Positions 1 through 7,632 of a stretch of DNA of 19,757 bases are shown here, piece after piece. Under the pieces are notes generated by a model. It was not told the origin of the DNA. It ran no database searches and saw only the letters and a program-made list of their open reading frames with translations. The stretch comes from DATKDU01 sp035512595 (lineage in GTDB: Bacteria; Planctomycetota; Planctomycetia; Pirellulales; Pirellulaceae). The first letter of the stretch is position 1. Each line of letters starts with the position of its first letter. The stretch covers positions 1 to 19,757 of the forward strand of contig DATKDU010000533.1 in assembly GCA_035512595.1 (NCBI GenBank), in the 5' to 3' direction. A program made the position numbers and the translations under genes.

Positions 1-975
1 GCCGCTCCCGACGAGAAGCAGCCCGCGAAATTCGCGCCCACGGCTCCAGAAAAAATCTTCCCCGCCGATGCCAAGCTCGAGCTTTTGTGGGGCGAAGGGG
101 AGTTCACCGAAGGGCCGGCCCTGGCCCCCGACGGCTCGATCCTGTTTTCCGACATCGGCAATGCCATCTATCGCTACGATCCGGCGAGCGGAAAAACGGC
201 CGCGTTCCGCAAGCCGAGCGGGCGCGCCAACGGCCTGATGTTCGATCAGTTCGGCCGGCTGATTGCCTGCGAGGGGGCCAACACGGGGGGCAACCGGCGG
301 ATCTCCGTCACCAAGGGAATCAACGGCGCGAAGGACGGCGTCACGCACACGCTGTCCGACAAATACGACGGAAAAACGTTCAACAGCCCCAACGATCTGG
401 CCATCGATCCGCAGGGGAACCTCTATTTCACCGATCCCCGCTACGTCGGCGATGAGCCCCGCGAGCTCGACTTCGAAGCGGTCTTCCGCGTGACTTCCGC
501 CGGCCAGACTTCCATCGCCACCCGCGAAGTCCAAAAGCCCAACGGCATTCTCGTCTCCGCCGACGGCAAGCGGGTTTTCGTCTCCGATAACAATGCCGCG
601 GGGAATCGGCAACTGTTGGCGTTCGACGTCGCGGCCGACGGATCGCTGACGGGCAAGAAGGTGCTGCACGATTTTGTCGTCGGCCGCGGGATCGACGGGA
701 TGACGCTGGATATGGACGGCAACATTTACGCGACTGCGGGAACCGGGGACAAAGCCGGCATCTATGTCTTCAGCCCCGCGGGAGAACATCTGGCTTTTCT
801 CGCCACTCCGGGAGACCCGACCAACTGCGTCTTTGGCGGCGGGGAGGACGGCAGCACGCTCTACATCACGGCCGCCACCGGCCCGGCGAAGGAGGGCAAC
901 CAGCCGCACTTCGGCCTGTTCCGGATCAAGACGAGCCAGCAGGGGTATCACGTGGTGCAGCTCGCGAAGGAATAG
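1..975 (+). CDS. SMP-30/gluconolactonase-like beta-propeller protein, 5'-truncated by the window edge
   Basis: The reading frame is open from base 1, so the start lies upstream; 324 codons are visible. The TTG at 85 is internal, because the frame before it codes for plausible protein. Family landmarks are seen in order: FTEGPA (first metal-ligand Glu, about base 105), FNSPNDLAID (metal-ligand Asn region, about 380-410), FTDPRY, a PNGI motif (about 540) and GIDGMTLDMDGNIY (metal-ligand Asp, about 690-730). These match the six-bladed propeller of SMP-30/gluconolactonase/LRE proteins, which hydrolyse lactones with a divalent metal. Substrate cannot be told from sequence; in planctomycetes such proteins are usually exported, but the signal region is outside the window. 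The gene ends in TAG 22 bases before the cupin gene, so the two may be co-transcribed. Confidence 0.9.
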   Translation, partial: AAPDEKQPAKFAPTAPEKIFPADAKLELLWGEGEFTEGPALAPDGSILFSDIGNAIYRYDPASGKTAAFRKPSGRANGLMFDQFGRLIACEGANTGGNRRISVTKGINGAKDGVTHTLSDKYDGKTFNSPNDLAIDPQGNLYFTDPRYVGDEPRELDFEAVFRVTSAGQTSIATREVQKPNGILVSADGKRVFVSDNNAAGNRQLLAFDVAADGSLTGKKVLHDFVVGRGIDGMTLDMDGNIYATAGTGDKAGIYVFSPAGEHLAFLATPGDPTNCVFGGGEDGSTLYITAATGPAKEGNQPHFGLFRIKTSQQGYHVVQLAKE

Positions 976-997
976 GTCAAATCGGGAGATCGGTTCT

Positions 998-1360
998 GTG
1001 GCCCGCCTGATCGAATCTCCAGTCCGCATCCAGGCGGCTGGACAGCCGCCGAAAATCATCGAAGAGTTTGTCGGCCGCGTCGTCAGCCAGACGGAGCAGG
1101 TGAGCATCGCGCGGATGACCAGCCCGGCAGGCTGGAGCGAGCCCGAGCAGACGCCGGAGTTCGACGAGTACACGGTCGTCCTCCGCGGGTGCCTGGTCGT
1201 CGAAACGGCCGACGGAGCGACCGAAGTCCGCGCCGGCCAGGCAGTCATCGCCCCCAAAGGCCAACAGGTCCGCTACAGCACGCCGCACGACGGCGGGGCT
1301 GAATACATCGCCGTCTGCCTGCCGGCGTTTTCGCCCCAGACGGTGCATCGCAGCGACTGA
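998..1360 (+). CDS. Small single-domain cupin protein
   Basis: A 120-residue protein read from a GTG at 998, chosen because GGGAG (984-988) lies 9 bases upstream and because the longer in-frame option overlaps the preceding gene by over 200 bases. The core shows a cupin beta-barrel pattern: a TPEFDEYTVVLRGCLVVE stretch (motif 1 region, lacking the usual HxH pair but keeping a Glu), then EVRAGQAVIAPKG (the conserved turn) and a C-terminal strand with EYIAVCLPAFSP. Length is normal for a stand-alone cupin. With a reduced metal site it may be a binding or sensing protein rather than an enzyme. It follows the lactonase-like gene closely and may share its transcript. The specific function is unknown. 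Confidence 0.78.
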   Translation: MARLIESPVRIQAAGQPPKIIEEFVGRVVSQTEQVSIARMTSPAGWSEPEQTPEFDEYTVVLRGCLVVETADGATEVRAGQAVIAPKGQQVRYSTPHDGGAEYIAVCLPAFSPQTVHRSD

Positions 1361-1446
1361 GCACGCCAGCGGATGTTAATCGAACGAAAAAAATCCGGTT
1401 CGGCTTGTGAAGCGGAAATTCATTGAGTCGTCTCGGAGCCCCGGCC

Positions 1447-3033
1447 ATGCACGATGTCGCAGTCATCGGCGGCGGCATTTCGGGTGTGGCAACCGCGGCG
1501 CGGCTCCAGGCAGTTGGGCTTTCAACAATCGTTCTGGAAGCCCATGGACAGCCCGGTGGCTGCGCGGGGTTCTTTCGCCGGCGAGGCTTTTCTTTCGACG
1601 TCGGCGCGACGACGCTCGTCGATTTTTCCGCTGGCGGCATCGGTGGTGAACTGCTCAGCACCATCGGCCTGCGCAATCTGAACGCTGAAGAACTCCCCGG
1701 CTATGTCGCCTGGCTCCCCGACCGACGGGTGACGCTCCATCGCAATTCGCGGCTGTGGCACAACGAGCGGCTGGCCAAGCTGGGAGATTCACCTTGTCAC
1801 CGGCGGCTGTGGAATCTGCTCGACGAAATTGCCGCCGCATTCTGGAACGCGACGCGCCGCGGCATTCGGCTTCCCATCCAAAGTTGCGCCGACTTGGTAT
1901 GGGCGGCACAAGCGCTCGCACCGCCAGCCTGGCCGCTGCTGCGGTTTCTGCGGTGGACGGTCGGCGACCTTCTTCGCTCGTTGACGCTCCGAGACGACAA
2001 GCCGCTGGTGGGCCTGCTCTCCATGCTGCTGGAAGACACGGTACACGCCAGTGTGGACCGGGCGCCGCTCATCAACGGCAGCCTGGGAATCACCATTCGT
2101 GGGGCCGGCCTCTCGCGGGCCCGCGGCGGCATGCGCGGGTTTTGGCAATCGCTTGCGGCCCGCTACCGCGCGCTGGGCGGCGTTTTGCAGGTCGGCTCCC
2201 CCGTGATCGGCATCAGGCAGATCGGCACTGGCAAAGGACGCTGCGGCTTTGACAGCCAATACGTCGTCCACTCGCGCCGCGGTTCGGTCTGGGCCCGACA
2301 CGTGGTCTGCGCCGTGCCGGCGGAGATTACCGCGCAACTGGCCCCGGAGCCTGTCTCCCGCCGCTTGCAGCCTTTCCTGGCGCGCGACGCCGACTGCCGC
2401 GGCGGGGCGCTCGTGCTGCTTCTCGGAGTACCTGAAGAAGAAGTGTCGGGGCAGACGATGACCCATCATCAGCTTTTGGAAGCTTACAACTCTCCGCTGG
2501 GAAATGGAAATAACATGTTCATCTCTGTTTCTTCGCCAGGAGACGAGCTCAGTGCGCCGGAGGGGCATCGTGCGGTCATGATCTCGACCCACTGTGAGCT
2601 GGCCGAGTGGGACGGGCTTGATGATGCGGCCTATGCTGAGAAAAAGAATCTTGCCACGGCGAAGTTGCTGGCGCTGGCTCGCCGGGTCTACCCGAATCTG
2701 GGCTCCCGCGCCAGCGTGATCGAACTGGGCACCCCGCGGACCTACGAGCGGTTCACCAAGCGGCCTCGCGGCGCAGTCGGCGGTTACCGGCTGCACCTAG
2801 GAAATTCGAATCAGCAAGCCATTCCTCATCGCACCCCGCTTAAGGGCTTTTGGCTGGCCGGCGACACGACCTGGCCCGGCCTGGGGACCGTGGCCTGCGT
2901 CCACGGCAGCCGGATCGTGGCCGAGGGAATCCTGGCAGCCGACTCGTCCTTTTGTCGTCCGAGTGTCGTTCCGATTCGAGAGAAGCAATATGTCCAGAGC
3001 GATCACGACCGGCAGCCACAGCCTGTCCGTTGA
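1447..3033 (+). CDS. CrtI/CrtISO-like FAD-dependent oxidoreductase (phytoene desaturase family)
   Basis: A 528-residue protein. The N-terminus carries a dinucleotide-binding fold with GGGISG at residues 8-13, then VLEAHGQPGG and the CrtI-type substrate-side pattern RRGFSFDVGATT. The C-terminus has GDTTWPG (472-478), the FAD-contact motif of the phytoene desaturase / carotene isomerase / C-3',4'-desaturase group. Length agrees with that family (about 490-550). ATG 1447 is preferred because GGAG (1434-1437) lies 9 bases upstream; a TTG at 1423 in the same frame is weaker. The next gene begins inside its last 44 bases, which implies co-translation. With a membrane desaturase/hydroxylase next door, a role in carotenoid or polyprenoid modification is the best inference, but related oxidoreductases of unknown substrate exist. 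The substrate is not assigned. Confidence 0.82.
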   Translation: MHDVAVIGGGISGVATAARLQAVGLSTIVLEAHGQPGGCAGFFRRRGFSFDVGATTLVDFSAGGIGGELLSTIGLRNLNAEELPGYVAWLPDRRVTLHRNSRLWHNERLAKLGDSPCHRRLWNLLDEIAAAFWNATRRGIRLPIQSCADLVWAAQALAPPAWPLLRFLRWTVGDLLRSLTLRDDKPLVGLLSMLLEDTVHASVDRAPLINGSLGITIRGAGLSRARGGMRGFWQSLAARYRALGGVLQVGSPVIGIRQIGTGKGRCGFDSQYVVHSRRGSVWARHVVCAVPAEITAQLAPEPVSRRLQPFLARDADCRGGALVLLLGVPEEEVSGQTMTHHQLLEAYNSPLGNGNNMFISVSSPGDELSAPEGHRAVMISTHCELAEWDGLDDAAYAEKKNLATAKLLALARRVYPNLGSRASVIELGTPRTYERFTKRPRGAVGGYRLHLGNSNQQAIPHRTPLKGFWLAGDTTWPGLGTVACVHGSRIVAEGILAADSSFCRPSVVPIREKQYVQSDHDRQPQPVR

Positions 3034-3868
3034 ATCAGGCTCGAGGCCCGAGCGGCGATTCGAATCGACCCCACGGCTGCCCCTCTTGTGCGAACTGGGG
3101 AGCGACCTGGTGCATACCACAACTTGGCAGCGCCGGACGGCACTGGTGAGGCCGTTTCTTCTGGTTACCCTCTTTGCCCTCCTGTCGCTGCTCGGTTGGT
3201 GGTGGCTCGCGCCGATCGTCGTTTTTCTGGTTTTTATCGCCGTGGTGACGGCGACGCACGACGTAGTACACGGTTCACTAGGACTCACACCCCGGCAGAC
3301 CGAGTTCTGGCTGTTTGCGCTTGGCGCTTTGCTTCTGGAGAGCGGGCATGCGTATCGCCTGACGCACCACCAGCACCACCGCGTGTTCCCCGGCCCAGAC
3401 GACCCCGAAGGGGACCCCGCACGAATGAGCTTTTGGCAGGCCGTGCTGTGGGGGCCTTGTTTCTTGCCGCGGCTGTGGTGGTGGGCCTGGTGCCGATCAG
3501 AAGCGCAGAGGAGTCAGCGTCGCTGGCTGCTGCTGGAGGCGCTGTGGGCAGGAGGGATGATCCTGCTGGCCGTCGCACTATCTCCCCTGACCGTGGCCCC
3601 GTTGATGTACTTCGGGCTCGCGGTCGTTGGAAGCTGGGTTTATCCCCTGCTGACTGTCCATCTGCCGCACCACGGATATGGAGAAACCCCACTTTCGCAA
3701 ACCGGCACGCTCCGCGGCGTCGTCATCCCGCGACTTTTTCTGGAGCTGACCTACCACCTGGAGCACCACCTTTATCCCCAAGTCCCCAGTCATCATCTGG
3801 CGGAGCTTTCCCGCCGGCTGGAACCGACGCTGCGGGCCGCAGGTGTTGTCCCGCGGTCGGTGCTGTAG
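2990..3868 (+). CDS. Membrane di-iron fatty acid desaturase / carotenoid hydroxylase-like protein
   Basis: A 292-residue membrane protein. The histidine boxes of the fatty acid desaturase superfamily are present: H90DVVH94, H120 followed by HHQHH at 126-130, HLPHH at 224-228 and HLEHH at 256-260. Hydrophobic segments lie at about 54-86, 105-118, 182-200 and 203-222. Box 2 with the following DDPEGDP resembles CrtR-type beta-carotene hydroxylases and CrtW-type ketolases, but acyl-lipid desaturases share the pattern. ATG 2990 was chosen because AGAGAAG lies just upstream (2979-2985); a GTG at 2963 would overlap the previous gene further. The 44-base overlap with the CrtI-like gene ties the two functionally, so carotenoid ring or end-group oxidation is an inference. 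The stop codon abuts a paired palindrome at 3869. Confidence 0.82.
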   Translation: MSRAITTGSHSLSVESGSRPERRFESTPRLPLLCELGSDLVHTTTWQRRTALVRPFLLVTLFALLSLLGWWWLAPIVVFLVFIAVVTATHDVVHGSLGLTPRQTEFWLFALGALLLESGHAYRLTHHQHHRVFPGPDDPEGDPARMSFWQAVLWGPCFLPRLWWWAWCRSEAQRSQRRWLLLEALWAGGMILLAVALSPLTVAPLMYFGLAVVGSWVYPLLTVHLPHHGYGETPLSQTGTLRGVVIPRLFLELTYHLEHHLYPQVPSHHLAELSRRLEPTLRAAGVVPRSVL

Positions 3869-3929
3869 GTAGTAGGCACGCTCGGCGTGCCATTGCCCGG
3901 CTTAACGGCACACGGAGTGTGCCTACTAC
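3869..3929. repeat. Paired palindrome (REPIN/BIME-like) between convergent genes
   Basis: GTAGTAG (3869-3875) pairs with CTACTAC (3923-3929) at the outer ends. Inside are two perfect hairpins: GGCACGC-TCG-GCGTGCC (3875-3891) and GGCACAC-GGA-GTGTGCC (3907-3923), with a 15-base spacer. The element fills the whole gap between the stop of the desaturase gene (3866-3868) and the stop of the minus-strand sulfatase (3930-3932), so it probably also acts as a two-way terminator. GTAG next to a hairpin is the hallmark of REP sequences moved by REP-associated (TnpA_REP) transposases. Confidence 0.85.
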
Positions 3930-5555
3930 TTATTTCTTTTTGGCTTTCCCCTTCTTCCCCTTCGCCGGTTGATCGGGCCGCTCGAACTTGACGACCGTGC
4001 CGTCGTCTTTGTAGTGTGCCTTGAGCCCTTCGAGCTGTTTCTTCAAATCCTTGACCAGCTCGGCATTGGCCGGGTCGTCGTAGATGCTCTTGAGCTCCTG
4101 CGGGTCCTTCTCCAGATCGAAAAGCTCCCACTCGTCGATCGTGTAGAAGTGGATCAGCTTGTAGCGCTCGGTGCGAATCCCCAGGTGCGGATGGACGTGG
4201 TGCGGCTGGGGGAACTCGTAGTAGTGGTAGTAAACGCTCGTCCGCCAATCGGCGGGCGTTTTCCCTTCCAGCAGAGGAACGAGACTGCGTCCCTGCATGT
4301 CAGCGGGGATTTCCAGGCCGGCAATGTCCAGGAACGTCTCGGCAAAGTCGAGGTTCATCGCCATGTCGGCATTCACGCTGCCGGGCTTCGTCTTTCCCGG
4401 CCAGCGGACCAGGAGCGGCGTGCGAAAGCTCTCTTCGTACATCCACCGCTTGTCGTACCAGCCGTGCTCGCCGAGGTACCACCCCTGGTCGGACGTATAG
4501 AAGACGACCGTATTCTCCGCCAGCCCCGCCTTGTCGAGGTAGTCGAGCACGCGGCCGACGTTGTCATCGACCGCATCGATGCAGCGGAGGTAGTCCTTGA
4601 CGTAACGCTGGTAGTTCCACTTCGTCCGCCCTTCGCTGGTAAAGCTAGCCCGCTTGAGCAGCTCGTTTTCCTCTTCATACGCCTTGGTGAACGTCTCGAG
4701 CTGCTCCGGCGTCAGCCCGCGCGGCGGCGTGATCTTCAGATCGTCGTCGGTCAGGTGGTTGGCGATCGACATCTGGTTCTCGCGGGCCGGGCGGGCACGC
4801 CCCGAGTAATCATCAAACAGCGTCGGCGGCTCGGGGATCTCCACGTCTTTGTAACGGTCGAGATACTTTGGCCCCGGCTGCCAGTTGCGATGCGGCGCTT
4901 TGTGCTGGTACATCAGGAAGAACGGCTTATCCTTGTCCCGCTTGTTCTCCAGCCAGTCGAGCGCCAGATCCGTGATGATCTCGGTCGTGTACCCGGTGTG
5001 CCGCACGACGCCAGAGGCGGTCTTCATCGGCGGGTTGTAATACGGCCCTTGCCCCTGGAGGATGTGCCAGTAGTCGAAGCCGATGGGGTCGCTATTGAGG
5101 TGCCACTTGCCGATCACGGCCGTGTTGTATCCGGCCGCCTGCAAAAGCTTGGGCGCCGTCGTCTGATGGCCGTTGAACCAGGCCGACCCGGAATTGTCGG
5201 GAAAGCCGTTCAAGTGACTGTACTTGCCCGTGAGGATCACGGCCCGGCTGGGGCCGCAGATCGAGTTGGTCACGAAGCAGCGGTCAAACCGCATCCCCTC
5301 CTTGGCCAGGCGGTCGATGTGCGGCGTCTTGTTGCGGTTAGAGCCATAGGCGCTGATCGCCTGGTAGGCGTGATCGTCCGACATGATGAACAGGATGTTC
5401 GGCCGGCTTGCCGCATCGGCAGAAAACGCGGCAGACCACGGAAATAACGTCAGGAGAGCGGCCGCGCCCGCGACGCCCAGCGCAGCAAATCTGTGTAGCC
5501 AACCGCGACGAACAGCGCTGTCCCGTGGATTCGAGAAAACATCGACGTGACGCAT
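3930..5555 (-). CDS. Secreted type I sulfatase (formylglycine-dependent)
   Basis: A 541-residue sulfatase. The signature CGPSR (C100-R104) is the CxPSR motif in which Cys becomes formylglycine; TGKYSHLNGF follows. Metal and active-site motifs are intact: SDDH at 59-62, GKWHL, a central QHKAPH, SDQGWYLGEHG and the KRWMYEESFRTP segment. An N-terminal basic stretch with RR (residues 16-17) and a hydrophobic segment (about 22-45) ending SAAFSADAA indicate export, perhaps by Tat. The C-terminus is a short Lys-rich tail (KGKKGKAKKK), which is unusual. ATG 5553-5555 has only a weak ribosome-binding site. Substrates of such planctomycete enzymes are mostly sulfated polysaccharides; the exact one is not readable here. 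It is divergent from the hydrolase-cupin gene and convergent with the desaturase gene. Confidence 0.93.
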   Translation of the reverse strand: MRHVDVFSNPRDSAVRRGWLHRFAALGVAGAAALLTLFPWSAAFSADAASRPNILFIMSDDHAYQAISAYGSNRNKTPHIDRLAKEGMRFDRCFVTNSICGPSRAVILTGKYSHLNGFPDNSGSAWFNGHQTTAPKLLQAAGYNTAVIGKWHLNSDPIGFDYWHILQGQGPYYNPPMKTASGVVRHTGYTTEIITDLALDWLENKRDKDKPFFLMYQHKAPHRNWQPGPKYLDRYKDVEIPEPPTLFDDYSGRARPARENQMSIANHLTDDDLKITPPRGLTPEQLETFTKAYEEENELLKRASFTSEGRTKWNYQRYVKDYLRCIDAVDDNVGRVLDYLDKAGLAENTVVFYTSDQGWYLGEHGWYDKRWMYEESFRTPLLVRWPGKTKPGSVNADMAMNLDFAETFLDIAGLEIPADMQGRSLVPLLEGKTPADWRTSVYYHYYEFPQPHHVHPHLGIRTERYKLIHFYTIDEWELFDLEKDPQELKSIYDDPANAELVKDLKKQLEGLKAHYKDDGTVVKFERPDQPAKGKKGKAKKK

Positions 5556-5695
5556 GGCATTCGACCTGATCGAGAAAAAGGAGGTGCAGATCGCGGAGCC
5601 AGGACGCGAACTTCGCGGCAGCTCCAGCGGCGGCCCGATTGTCGCCTATGAAACGACCTCGGTCAAACGCGCCGGCGAATCCATGTCGTCAACCA

Positions 5696-5733
5696 TTAGA
5701 AATGTCCCCTTCTTAAACCCTTTAGAAATGTCC
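5696..5733. repeat. Two direct copies of TTAGAAATGTCC, 26 bases apart
   Basis: The 12-mer TTAGAAATGTCC occurs exactly at 5696-5707 and 5722-5733. The A+T-rich stretch contrasts with its GC-rich surroundings. Reversed, it reads GGACATTTCTAA, a sequence type typical of insertion-sequence ends with repeated transposase sites. It could be the remnant of a lost insertion sequence or a pair of binding sites for a regulator of the divergent genes. Confidence 0.55.
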
Positions 5734-5754
5734 AACGCACTGCCGGTTGGGGTC

Positions 5755-5780
5755 GTTGGAGTGACGTGGATAACTCCAAC
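5755..5780. promoter_or_regulatory. 8-base perfect inverted repeat, possible operator
   Basis: GTTGGAGT (5755-5762) and ACTCCAAC (5773-5780) form a perfect inverted repeat with a 10-base centre. It lies between two divergent genes, where terminators are not expected, and has no following T-run. A dimeric regulator site is possible; chance cannot be excluded. Confidence 0.35.
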
Positions 5781-5906
5781 AAACTTTCTCCCCTCAGGCA
5801 GGGCTTCGCGGGATGACGCCCCCTGCATCGACTGGGCCGCGTCCAGGTTCATCGTGCGGGCTTGTCATTTACAATGGTCGGGTTGTCCATCTGCTGGAGA
5901 GACTCC

Positions 5907-7592
5907 ATGTGCCGCCGTCCTTGGTTCTACCTTCCGCTCGCTTTCCTGGCCACCTTGGCCGCAAAGGCCGGCGGCCACGACGCCGTCCAGCGGCAATTGC
6001 GGATTCAAACGCCGCTGGCCGACGTGGCGGGGACGCTGCTGATTCCGCACGTGCATGAGCGAGTGCCGATCGTGGTGCTGATCGGCGGGACGCTGTCGCA
6101 GGATCGCGACGGCCGGATGTTCGACCAGAAAGCCCCGCCGCGCGACGCACTCCGCCGCTGGGGTGAAGCTCTCCAGGCCGGCGGATATGCCAGCTTCCGC
6201 TACGACAAGGTCGGCTCTGGCCAAAGCCAGGCCAAGACCGGCTGGAAAGGGACGTACAGCGACGAGGCGGCGGTTGCGGCAGCGGTGATCAAGCAGCTTC
6301 AGCAGGACCCCCGCTTTGGCAAAGTGATCGTCGCCGGCGAAAGTGCCGGGGCGTACGTCGCCTGTCTGGCGGCCAAGGACGGGACGCAGGCGGACGGCTA
6401 TCTGTTCCTCGGCGCGTTCTGCGGCCGGCCTGAGGAATTGTACGAGTACAACTTCGGCCGGCTGTCGGCATTCGCTGACTCATCCGCCGACCGCATGGCC
6501 TGGGCCAAGGACAAGGTCCGCTACGAGCTGGCTCTCGGTCGGCACTACCGGGGCATGTTGGCCGCCGCCGAAGGGGGACAGGACGAGTATTCAACGGACG
6601 ACGACGGCTTCGCCTTCCGCATTGGCGGACTGGTTCGCCGCCGCGAGGAGCTGTCGCTGCGCCCGGATGAGATGTTTCGCCACATCAAGACGCCGGCACT
6701 GGCCCTTGCGGGAAAGCTTGACCGCAACGTGCCGCCGGAGCATGCCGAATATGCTGCCCGTTTCATGCGCGAAGCGGGCAACGACGAAGCAACGCATCGC
6801 TTGATCGACGGCACCGACCACAGCTTCCAGCAAGCGGCGGCTGAAGAAGAGACGCAAATTCGCGAGCGGTACGAGCTGACCAGCTTCCGCCGACCGTACT
6901 CCGCCAAAGCCTATCGCACTGCCCTGGAATGGCTCTACGAAAACTTTCCGACCGAGGCCGAGTCGCACGACGAGCAGCTCGAGCAGATTGCCGCCCGCGC
7001 CACGCCGCAGCCGAAAGTTGCCGCTGCCAGCCGCGCCCAGGAAGGGCCCGAGTTCGACCCGGTCACGGAGAACACGCCGCGGCGGGTGCAGCTTGCGCCA
7101 GGAGTCGAGATCGTCCCCGACATCACCGACCGCGAGCAGACGGCCGGCGTGGAAACGCTCGAAGGGCGGATCGGCCCGCTGCTCCTCGGCGATGGTTCGC
7201 AGGCCCATTTCATCGAGATGCAGGGAGGGATGTTCGTCGCCGAGCACCCGCACGCCAGCGAGAGCATCATCTACACCGTCCGCGGCCAGTGGGTCCTCTG
7301 CTCGCGCGGCCGCCGCCAGCTCATGCAGCCCGGCACGCTGTTCCGCTTTGCCGCCGGCGCGCCGACCGGCTACGAGGTGCCTTTCGACGAGCCGGCATTG
7401 ATCTTGATCTTCAAAGGGGACCGGCTGACCAAGGAAGAAAGGGAGTTCATGGATTACCTGAAAGGAATGGCCGGCCGGCTGGAGAAGGAGCACGCCCAGG
7501 GCGTACCATACCTGATGGGCGATTTGCCGGCCGATCATCCGGCCCGCGTGTTCGCCAAAGAAGTGAATCCCAAGTTCGATCCTAAACCGTAG
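5907..7592 (+). CDS. Secreted alpha/beta hydrolase fused to a C-terminal cupin domain
   Basis: A 561-residue two-domain protein. ATG 5907 is supported by GGAGA (5896-5900); a TTG at 5862 in frame is less likely. Residues 1-24 form a signal peptide (MCRR, then a hydrophobic run to AAKAGG). Residues 25-345 are an alpha/beta hydrolase: SxGxS-like nucleophile elbow GESAG (S146), acid D272 in GKLDRNVPPEH, and H305 in DGTDHSF; ALRRWGEALQAGGYASFRYD is typical of the fold. After a linker (350-390) residues 395-505 are a cupin barrel with AEHPHASESIIYTVRG (H447 and H449, E452) and QLMQPGTLFRFAAG. The fusion of an esterase-like enzyme with a metal-binding cupin is uncommon. The stop TAG is the last three bases of a GTAG that opens a palindrome (7589). 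The likely role is periplasmic hydrolysis of a small ester or sugar derivative; the substrate is unknown. Confidence 0.85.
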   Translation: MCRRPWFYLPLAFLATLAAKAGGHDAVQRQLRIQTPLADVAGTLLIPHVHERVPIVVLIGGTLSQDRDGRMFDQKAPPRDALRRWGEALQAGGYASFRYDKVGSGQSQAKTGWKGTYSDEAAVAAAVIKQLQQDPRFGKVIVAGESAGAYVACLAAKDGTQADGYLFLGAFCGRPEELYEYNFGRLSAFADSSADRMAWAKDKVRYELALGRHYRGMLAAAEGGQDEYSTDDDGFAFRIGGLVRRREELSLRPDEMFRHIKTPALALAGKLDRNVPPEHAEYAARFMREAGNDEATHRLIDGTDHSFQQAAAEEETQIRERYELTSFRRPYSAKAYRTALEWLYENFPTEAESHDEQLEQIAARATPQPKVAAASRAQEGPEFDPVTENTPRRVQLAPGVEIVPDITDREQTAGVETLEGRIGPLLLGDGSQAHFIEMQGGMFVAEHPHASESIIYTVRGQWVLCSRGRRQLMQPGTLFRFAAGAPTGYEVPFDEPALILIFKGDRLTKEEREFMDYLKGMAGRLEKEHAQGVPYLMGDLPADHPARVFAKEVNPKFDPKP

Positions 7593-7618
7593 CAGGCACC
7601 CCGCGTGCCGGCCGCCTG
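7589..7618. repeat. Half REP-like palindrome overlapping a stop codon
   Basis: GTAG (7589-7592) is followed by nested palindromes: CAGGC (7593-7597) pairs with GCCTG (7614-7618), and GGCAC (7595-7599) pairs with GTGCC (7605-7609). The TAG of the hydrolase-cupin gene is part of the GTAG foot. The GGCAC/GTGCC stem resembles the element at 3869-3929, so both probably belong to one stem family. It lies 15 bases before the next start. Confidence 0.65.
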
Positions 7619-7632
7619 TGGAGACCCAACTT

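Larger units (their letters stand above)
5556..5906. promoter_or_regulatory. 351-base divergent intergenic region with small repeats
   Basis: This stretch separates the minus-strand sulfatase start from the plus-strand hydrolase-cupin start, so it should hold both promoters. No convincing -35/-10 pair was found. It contains a repeated 12-mer (5696-5733) and an 8-base inverted repeat (5755-5780), listed separately. Short frames on both strands do not look like protein. GGAGA at 5896-5900 is the likely ribosome-binding site of the downstream gene. Confidence 0.5.

Noticed and set aside
1033..1050. Hairpin GGCGGCT-GGAC-AGCCGCC inside the cupin gene
   Set aside because: Without a GTAG foot or second hairpin, and short enough to arise by chance in GC-rich coding sequence, it was not called a repeat element.
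3969..5447. 492-codon open frame on the plus strand opposite the first sulfatase
   Set aside because: It is the antisense shadow of a GC-rich gene; the minus strand codes for a complete sulfatase with all motifs, while this frame is low-complexity Arg/Val/Leu-rich sequence.
5554..6042. Plus-strand 162-codon frame with a perfect ribosome-binding-like AAGGAGGTG at 5578-5586
   Set aside because: No start codon lies at a usable distance from the site, the frame overlaps the hydrolase-cupin gene in another frame, and the translation has no recognisable feature.
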